Part shown: piece by piece, positions 5,601 to 10,574 of the stretch
Layout of the letters: each line of letters begins with the position of its first letter
Position numbering within the stretch: the first letter of the stretch is position 1
Origin: Candidatus Pacearchaeota archaeon
GTDB lineage: Archaea; Nanobdellota; Nanobdellia; Pacearchaeales; GW2011-AR1
Length of the DNA stretch: 10,574 bases
NCBI GenBank assembly: GCA_023142835.1
Contig: JAGLIS010000017.1
Coordinates: forward strand, 1 to 10,574
Direction: 5' to 3'
Position numbers and translations under genes: made by a program
Notes under the pieces: model-generated
Databases searched by the model: none
What the model was told of the DNA's origin: nothing
Seen by the model: only the letters and a program-made list of their open reading frames with translations

Positions 5601-8600
5601 ATCACCAGACTCATAATAACTCACTTCTGCTTTACCTTCCATCCAAGAATTCGAACAACTTCTAGAAGAAATCCTCGAAGAAAAAACAACATTCTTCAAA
5701 CTATCTGGAACCTCAACAGAACTCCACACCCCTTCAACCCGATCATAAACCTTATCGACTCCCATGCTTCCATCTTTCGATACACCCGCTAAAACAACTA
5801 AATAACTTTCGTCTATAGTCGTACTAACAATTTGAACCTTACTATCTTTATACCCATCCTCTAACTTATAATAACTTCCCTTTTTACCAGCCCAATCATG
5901 ATATATTGTTTTCTCATTAGTCAAAAGTACAATCTCTCCCTCTCCAACATTCACATTCCCCCATCCTTCCATCAATTTATCTGCAACATTCTTACGTTCG
6001 ACATCCTGTTTCTTCTTCAAAGCAATATTCCTCAAGGCTATATCCATCTTTGCCTTCGCAACATCCTCACTAATACCTCCGACCTCCTTCGCCTTCTTCC
6101 AAGTCATAACTGCCCGCAAAGAACTCTCAGTATCAATCCTTTCTATAGGCACAGAAATAACATCTCTCCCAACATTAACGAGAATATCCTCCTTGCCAAT
6201 CTTATTCCTTAAATCCTCTCGATACTTTGTACTATTCCCAATACCCTTCCTTCCAAACAAACCCCCACTATCTACTGTATTATCTTCCATCACACCAGCC
6301 ATATCCTCATTAACCCCTTTAAGCACTGCAGTCATATCTGCAACAGCCTTCTCAATCTCCTCACTCAAATCATTATAACATTCAGTCCGAGTATCATAAC
6401 TCTTATCCTTATCACAAATTTCCTTATATTCTTTCATAACTTCCTGCCTTGCCATTGCTCCTCCACTAAAACCGCTCGCCATATTCTTAATCATCAAAAT
6501 CCCTGAAGTAGCAAAACACGCACCCTTCAGACCAGTAATAACATTCCCCAACTTATCAACAATCTCTTCCCAACGAACAATCGACTCATTAATATTCTTC
6601 AACATTTTCTCAGCCCGTTCAGGCGAAAGTTCAATCGCCCTCTTCTCAATTCCAATCCTAAAAGTAAAATTCGCCTCAGTCTTCGTATGCTTAACTTCAG
6701 GAATCAACGAAATATGTGCAACCTCATTAACCTCAACATCCCTAACATAAACTTCAATCCCATCAAAAACCTTCGTCTTACCTTCCGAAACCCAACCAGT
6801 CCAAGAACTAACATCTTTTTTAGTGCTATCAAAAGTAAGTTTCACTTTTCCAGGTAAAATCTCTTTAATCACTAATTTTCTATCATCACTCAAATTAATC
6901 TCATCATCCTCATTTAAACTATCATTAATCTTCCCACCAATTTTCAAACCAACTTTTCTCTCCCCCTCCTCAACAGGTTTAAAATCAACAACACTAATAG
7001 AATGAAATTTATCAATTACATAAACACTAGTAAAAGAATTACTAAAATCTATTACCTTAAGCTTTCTCATATCACTTCTAATCTGTTCAACAATCTTCGA
7101 CGACGGATACTCTTTGATAAACAAATCCATCAAATCAGCCTTCGTCTTAAACTTCCCAACATCTCCAGCCAACTTAATCTGCTCATAAAGCGCCTCTTCC
7201 CCAAAAGTCTCTCCATTCTCCTTTTCCTCTGAAGAATACGTCTTCACTAATTCACTAACAGTCTTATTCGCTAACCCAAAATACTCTTCAACTAAACTCT
7301 CTGAACTTTTATCTTCTTCTTTCTTCTCATATTCATCCTCCTTAACTCCCCCAACTAATCCTTTAAAATTTTCATTCCCTGCAGAAATAACAGAAAGCCC
7401 TTTAATCCCTTTTATATCCTTAACTTCTCCCTTAAACTTTTCAAAATCATTATATAAATCCCGTTTCTCCAAAATACTTTTCACCACACTATTCTCAGGC
7501 ATCTTATCTGCCAAAACAACAAACTCTTTAGACTCAATCTCTCCATAAGAAACCAAATACTTTTCTTTCTTTTCAATAGTGATTTTATCCCTTATATGAT
7601 ATTCAATTATTTTTCCATCAACTTCAAAATTCGCCCCTTTCTTCTTCAAACTCAAAGGCTCAAGATTTCCGACCCCATCACACCTAATTTTAATTTCACC
7701 ATCATTATTTACCTCATTTACATCCAAAGCAGTTACACTACATTTCCCATTCAAAAACTTCGTCCCTTCACGAACCCAAAACGTCTGACCATCAATATTC
7801 AACAATGCCTTATCCTCTGGAGCAACAATATTATTCAACTTAACCTTTAACCCTGCCCGACAATAATAACCTGGAAGATACATCAAATTACTTGTCTCAC
7901 CCTCCTTCAAATTAAGAGTTCTAATAACTTTATCCTTGGAAGTTAAAATCTGAACTCTCGCCTTACCATCTCCTACACTTGTAGTTCTCAGATAGCCTCG
8001 ACCATTCCAAAACGACGACGCTGCATAATCTTTATCCCAATCCTCTTCGCTCATAAAAGGCAAATAATATTCCGAAGCTCCAGTTCCATAAGCTTCCTCA
8101 GCATCATAATGAATCGTCGCTGTCAAATTCCCTGCAATCCATTCAGCTATATCTCCCTCAACCCTCTCCCTCTTCAAAATAATCACAACATACCCAATAT
8201 TATTCAGCGTCGGGTCTCCAAGCAAAGTTGTATAAGATTTAACTGCCGCCCTCGCTGGATGAAATACAATACTACTCACACCCTCCGGCTTATTCTTAAA
8301 ATAAATAGACTTTATCGACGACACCTTAATTAAAGGATTAACTTTTATAGCATATAACTGACAAAACACTGGAACATTTTGTTCCTCTAACAAATCACTT
8401 CGAACAACACTTGGAGTACAACCTCCAGGAGGAATCCCAATAATAAAATCGCTAGTAGCATTACATTGGTCATTTTCCATCTGATTAAAAATAGGCCAAA
8501 AATCCCCCATCTGTCCAGAATACAATCTATCAAATGTCGGCTGATAACTTTGCCAATTATTCGTAGAACCACTAAATGGACTCATAGGACCACCAAATGA

Positions 8601-8678
8601 AGCACTAACCTCCGACGACAATAAAGCTCCAACTATCAATATCCCAAACACTAACAAAAATTTCTTTACCATCTTCAT
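2604..8678 (-). CDS. Giant secreted cysteine-rich protein with C-terminal papain-fold peptidase-like domain
   Basis: This 2024-residue protein of unknown function is exported. A Sec-type signal peptide covers residues 1-26 (KK, hydrophobic core FLLVFGILIVGALL, likely cleavage after VSA). Visible segments in order are: an N-terminal beta-rich part to about 450; a helical segment at about 456-538 resembling tetratricopeptide repeats (ALYEQIKLAG...FIKEYPSS); helical or coiled stretches near 680-800 and 866-907; a cysteine-rich part at about 1007-1683 with 28 of roughly 41 cysteines, including ICPPSRC near 1181 and a hydrophobic stretch at 1195-1238 that might span a membrane; a beta-sandwich-like part at 1388-1478; a coiled coil at 1626-1657; a KPVEEKPVEKEKEVEKKEE linker at about 1740-1763; and a final domain with Cys1884, Gly-Asp 1957-1958, His1970 and Asp1989/Asn1991, as in NlpC/P60 or CHAP enzymes. 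Several NxS/T sites occur. The ATG overlaps the upstream gene's stop (ATGA), with GGAG five bases before it. I believe large relatives occur in other DPANN archaea, from memory only. Confidence 0.88.
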   Translation of the reverse strand: MKMVKKFLLVFGILIVGALLSSEVSASFGGPMSPFSGSTNNWQSYQPTFDRLYSGQMGDFWPIFNQMENDQCNATSDFIIGIPPGGCTPSVVRSDLLEEQNVPVFCQLYAIKVNPLIKVSSIKSIYFKNKPEGVSSIVFHPARAAVKSYTTLLGDPTLNNIGYVVIILKRERVEGDIAEWIAGNLTATIHYDAEEAYGTGASEYYLPFMSEEDWDKDYAASSFWNGRGYLRTTSVGDGKARVQILTSKDKVIRTLNLKEGETSNLMYLPGYYCRAGLKVKLNNIVAPEDKALLNIDGQTFWVREGTKFLNGKCSVTALDVNEVNNDGEIKIRCDGVGNLEPLSLKKKGANFEVDGKIIEYHIRDKITIEKKEKYLVSYGEIESKEFVVLADKMPENSVVKSILEKRDLYNDFEKFKGEVKDIKGIKGLSVISAGNENFKGLVGGVKEDEYEKKEEDKSSESLVEEYFGLANKTVSELVKTYSSEEKENGETFGEEALYEQIKLAGDVGKFKTKADLMDLFIKEYPSSKIVEQIRSDMRKLKVIDFSNSFTSVYVIDKFHSISVVDFKPVEEGERKVGLKIGGKINDSLNEDDEINLSDDRKLVIKEILPGKVKLTFDSTKKDVSSWTGWVSEGKTKVFDGIEVYVRDVEVNEVAHISLIPEVKHTKTEANFTFRIGIEKRAIELSPERAEKMLKNINESIVRWEEIVDKLGNVITGLKGACFATSGILMIKNMASGFSGGAMARQEVMKEYKEICDKDKSYDTRTECYNDLSEEIEKAVADMTAVLKGVNEDMAGVMEDNTVDSGGLFGRKGIGNSTKYREDLRNKIGKEDILVNVGRDVISVPIERIDTESSLRAVMTWKKAKEVGGISEDVAKAKMDIALRNIALKKKQDVERKNVADKLMEGWGNVNVGEGEIVLLTNEKTIYHDWAGKKGSYYKLEDGYKDSKVQIVSTTIDESYLVVLAGVSKDGSMGVDKVYDRVEGVWSSVEVPDSLKNVVFSSRISSRSCSNSWMEGKAEVSYYESGDNKGLPAIVPFDLKEGWYASISNSGGTILDNSPQGYTASADVRHFNICNIGKNSLMDNGEGDDLCQSFNVNTLGVVDEFCGLSSSELKKLYSCARQAIQQVSEQRDSSSIRIRACMNEEIILDRGKPQSQVGGFECQDFMSPADCKLMFNVCDPVICPPSRCDFGGKMKVSDVIQTGIIGSLTLCLPNAKEGVAIPICLSGVHAGLEAYLSILRSEADCLQHSLDTGEVVGICDEITSIYKCEFFWKQLSPMIDQLVPGIIGGIVSPGSGVRGGGEYALVQQSWNVMRQSVSHFKNVYAQNAFRAFNIRSTEEVGSTFCKAFVGTSVPGSADFLDSLLKPESPSQFYAQFSETPFTEATVPATSQYKIYYHIYAGNDRGVQYKIYLKDPPETSYYRANPSVYVRSAYIAKGSSADETIDFTAPAGYQNLCVVIDAKEECGFKQVTTDFGLNYVKMKYVEEQAEKSDITTEKECISGNPSALSMVNLNLQAGAEELVNPEIALRGIVRVCASVNPTLGVVSEGYVSCNEKGDCGKGFDCSDKSGYCEYVSDSGVIMQRTSSRWKEVGYCGDSSMRCWLDVDSVKDDLEMLEAIDGKPISILDERRDLIENERLSLEQVQENLASVRERIKGFKSSDLENPFGGKVNKSILELDDIIGCSTLDGYEKDSPGAGTNRDRAEALALKATIYRMVVMETIKKEIVKIIPFVKDGKVGDMVPDVKPVEEKPVEKEKEVEKKEEGVGNVLVVKQSSESDIYFRYEGGENWMWSLDKENWMVVSIVKVSGGVYDGRRPVPKNIEIIVNLKGKDYLGGVSEIEKGSEEYSLISELEVYDESLSEIRNKILTKCEELDRELVNTEYTNCFSAVEHIYGGINCIYSDIANKFYSISGGNIITEDVNEGYITYPTFAVNPSGCESAGGVIDLSEEEKLGMIESGDLLSIVFDEETGHSVIFIEWFNEEEGVAKIFDWNGENEDGKRVYRYKNYDLSDNAHPVYMAWKPVIR

Positions 8679-10516
8679 TCAAACTCCAAATAAATTATCT
8701 CATCTTCAACAGCCATGTGATTATCCTGTAATCCTTCTAAATCCTGTGGCAAGTCAAATAATGGAACATCAATATTTAATTCATTAGAATTCTCCAACTG
8801 TTCCGAAGTCATATATTCTTGAGTCTTACCCCCGCCAACTACAGCAAAACTAACATCCATCTCGGGTAAATTAATCTCATAACATTTCTCAGTTTCTCCT
8901 CCAAACAACCCCGCAAGACCACTCTCAGGAACATCAACACACTCACTCTTACTCGTCGCTGGAAACTTCAAAGAAGAATTATCATAAACATAGACAGACA
9001 CATTATAATAATCTTCTACCAACTCAACAGAATTCATTTCAGGATAAAGTACCACTGCAGAATAACCTTCACCAATAAAATTAACCAAAGCCTTCTTAAC
9101 ATTACCCAAATCTAAACTCAAATTATATTTCTTATTCAAAACAATATTCGCAACCTCTTCCTTATTTGTAGAAATTTGATACTTAGCGTCGGCATAACCT
9201 TCAGCAGTCGCAAGAATAAAACCATTAACACATTGGGGTAACTCGCCATGCAAAACTGCCTCATCATTTTCCAATTTAGTCTCGCCAATTTCACAAATAG
9301 AATCTAAGCACTTGAACTGAATTCTTGCAGGAACAGGATTCAAATCAATATCATAAGTATTAATATCAACCAATTGATTCCTAAATTCACAAACCTTCGA
9401 TTCAACAGATACACCTGTTGTCGTCGGCATAGCTTCTCTTGCCTGACTCTTAGAGATTACAACAGCGACAGGGAACTGAAAAATTTCCTCATTATCATAG
9501 AATTGAATCAACACTGGGAAATTAATATCATAAACTAAATGATAAGGCACATAACAGAAACCCATCATCTCCATTCCAGATTGCAAACCAACAGGCTTAG
9601 CAACCCTATCCCCATAAATCTCAACTCTCGTCGGCCAATCAGGAGAATACATAAAGTTCATATTCTCATCAATCTTCAATCCAGCATCGGTAACAAAATA
9701 ATTACGCTCCTTCGAGGACAAATCATAATAATTCCCTTCCAATTTCAAAGAAGGAATATTCGAAACAAGTCCTCCAACAATATCTCGCCTAATATCTTCA
9801 TCAACAAAAATCCTTGGAGCACAACTTATCTCAATCCCTGTAACCGGAGCATATAATCTCATAACATCCAAAGCATATTTTTCCAAAAACATACTAGTCT
9901 TCTCGAAATTATAAACCTCAATCGCCATCTCATAAAACTTACCTAATTTACTATTCAAAGAAATCTTATGATTATTCACAATAACAGATTGCTCACCTTT
10001 GATAATTATCAAATTATTATTTACTTCCAAACCAACATCTAACTTATTTATTCTCGCTTCAACATCGCCTTCTCCAACATAAACATCATAACCCATTTTT
10101 TCAAAATCACTAAAATCACAATCATCAACCCTCTCCGAAACATAACTCTCCAATTCCCCCTCCATCCCACTCTTCGTCGGAACTTGCTCTCTCAAAAGAT
10201 TATTTCCAGAAACATACATCCAATAAGGAACTGGCTGACCAAGAAAATCCAACTGAGAAGAAAAAGGCATATAAGCAGAACCCGGCTCGAAATCCGGAAC
10301 TTCAATATATCCTCCCTGCTCGCCCAAAAGACTAACACCTTGCTTAGTAGTAGCTTCCAAACACGAGAGATAATAATCATAAACAGGCTTCATATCCTCA
10401 GGAACACTCTCGACAAAACCCGACCTCAAAGTAAAATATCCTATAACTGCAGAAACCATAATTATCGCAACAATAATAAAAATCGTCACCTGCCCCTTTT
10501 TATTCATCTCATTCAT
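8675..10516 (-). CDS. Pilin-signal (class III) membrane-anchored surface protein, unknown function
   Basis: This is a 613-residue protein whose N-terminus, MNKKGQVTIFIIVAIIM (from Met4), is an archaeal type IV pilin-like signal. It has a short basic leader, a probable prepilin-peptidase cut between Gly8 and Gln9, and a hydrophobic helix to about residue 28. The glutamate usual at position +5 of mature pilins is absent (Phe), so it may be an anchored protein rather than a filament subunit. The rest should lie outside the membrane. SCLEATTKQGVSLLGEQGGYI at about 51-71 is the best-marked N-terminal motif. Residues about 385-464 (ARIQFKCLDSIC...LPQCVNGFILATAEGY...NIVLNKKYNL, Cys403, Cys408, Cys429) look like a PEGA/carboxypeptidase-regulatory beta domain. 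NxS/T sites are frequent after 465. It is the first gene of an operon with the giant secreted protein. Met1 and Met4 are both possible starts; GAGG at 10528-10531 favours Met1. Confidence 0.85.
   Translation of the reverse strand: MNEMNKKGQVTIFIIVAIIMVSAVIGYFTLRSGFVESVPEDMKPVYDYYLSCLEATTKQGVSLLGEQGGYIEVPDFEPGSAYMPFSSQLDFLGQPVPYWMYVSGNNLLREQVPTKSGMEGELESYVSERVDDCDFSDFEKMGYDVYVGEGDVEARINKLDVGLEVNNNLIIIKGEQSVIVNNHKISLNSKLGKFYEMAIEVYNFEKTSMFLEKYALDVMRLYAPVTGIEISCAPRIFVDEDIRRDIVGGLVSNIPSLKLEGNYYDLSSKERNYFVTDAGLKIDENMNFMYSPDWPTRVEIYGDRVAKPVGLQSGMEMMGFCYVPYHLVYDINFPVLIQFYDNEEIFQFPVAVVISKSQAREAMPTTTGVSVESKVCEFRNQLVDINTYDIDLNPVPARIQFKCLDSICEIGETKLENDEAVLHGELPQCVNGFILATAEGYADAKYQISTNKEEVANIVLNKKYNLSLDLGNVKKALVNFIGEGYSAVVLYPEMNSVELVEDYYNVSVYVYDNSSLKFPATSKSECVDVPESGLAGLFGGETEKCYEINLPEMDVSFAVVGGGKTQEYMTSEQLENSNELNIDVPLFDLPQDLEGLQDNHMAVEDEIIYLEFE
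8684..8687 (-). promoter_or_regulatory. Ribosome binding site of the giant gene
   Basis: The minus strand has GGAG followed by TTTGA and then ATG at 8678. This gives a good spacing of five bases and supports the first of two nearby methionine codons (the other is at 8672). The site lies inside the end of the upstream gene, so translation is probably coupled through the ATGA overlap. Confidence 0.6.
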
Positions 10517-10527
10517 CTTTTCAATTT

Positions 10528-10531
10528 CCTC
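10528..10531 (-). promoter_or_regulatory. Ribosome binding site of the pilin-signal gene
   Basis: The minus strand has AAGAGGAAA with GAGG 11 bases before the ATG at 10516 and 20 before the second ATG at 10507. The first start fits better, although the spacing is slightly long. This supports a leadered mRNA here, unlike the leaderless layout of the ribosomal protein genes. Confidence 0.45.
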
Positions 10532-10553
10532 TTAATTAATTCGATAATTTCAC

Positions 10554-10561
10554 TATTAATA
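10554..10561 (-). promoter_or_regulatory. Possible box A of the surface-protein operon
   Basis: TATTAATA lies 38-45 bases before the ATG at 10516. Transcription starting about 25 bases further on would leave a leader of roughly 15 bases that just includes the GAGG site. The window ends 13 bases beyond, so an upstream gene in the same operon cannot be excluded. Confidence 0.3.
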
Positions 10562-10574
10562 TCCTTTTGTATAC

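Noticed and set aside
2604..8678. Frameshift or fusion artefact in the giant gene
   Set aside because: The frame is open for 2024 codons with one signal peptide at the start and a coherent linker and end domain. I saw no internal signal peptide or composition break that would suggest joined genes.

Overview
The window comes from an archaeon. It encodes a TFIIB-type initiation factor (TFB), the chromatin protein Alba and the archaeal/eukaryotic ribosomal proteins S8e and S17e. It also has TATA-type box A promoters 22-29 bases upstream of genes and a tRNA gene with no encoded CCA. The DNA is AT-rich. Secreted proteins include one with an archaeal pilin-like (class III) signal of the form KKGQVTIFIIV. 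This signal, together with an enormous exported protein in a compact gene layout, points to a DPANN-type lineage (Pacearchaeota or Woesearchaeota are my best guess). The lineage is inference; no 16S rRNA gene is present.

Layout. Positions 1-243 are noncoding and hold two perfect copies of a 31-base direct repeat. Positions 244-754 (minus) are an S17e-Alba gene pair overlapping by 8 bases. Positions 755-841 are a compact divergent promoter region with a box A for each side and a perfect palindrome between them. Positions 842-1207 (+) encode S8e and 1297-2226 (+) encode TFB. Positions 2288-2370 (+) are tRNA-Leu(UAG). Positions 2371-2603 are noncoding but rich in inverted repeats and in degenerate copies of the tRNA 3' end. 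Positions 2604-10516 (minus) are a two-gene operon in which a 613-residue pilin-signal protein is followed, through an ATGA overlap, by a 2024-residue secreted protein. Positions 10517-10574 are upstream sequence of that operon.

How the parts relate. The left third is core information processing: translation, chromatin and transcription initiation. S17e and S8e appear to be expressed from leaderless or near-leaderless promoters. The right three quarters is a surface or secretion locus. Its first protein looks membrane-anchored by a pilin-like N-terminal helix and carries a small beta domain of the carboxypeptidase-regulatory/PEGA kind. Its partner has a Sec signal, a helical-repeat segment, a large cysteine-rich middle, an acidic/lysine-proline linker and a C-terminal domain that reads as a papain-fold (NlpC/P60 or CHAP-like) cysteine peptidase or amidase. 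The coupling of these two genes is the most interesting system here. A role in cell-surface structure or host-cell contact is a reasonable hypothesis but is not shown by the sequence.
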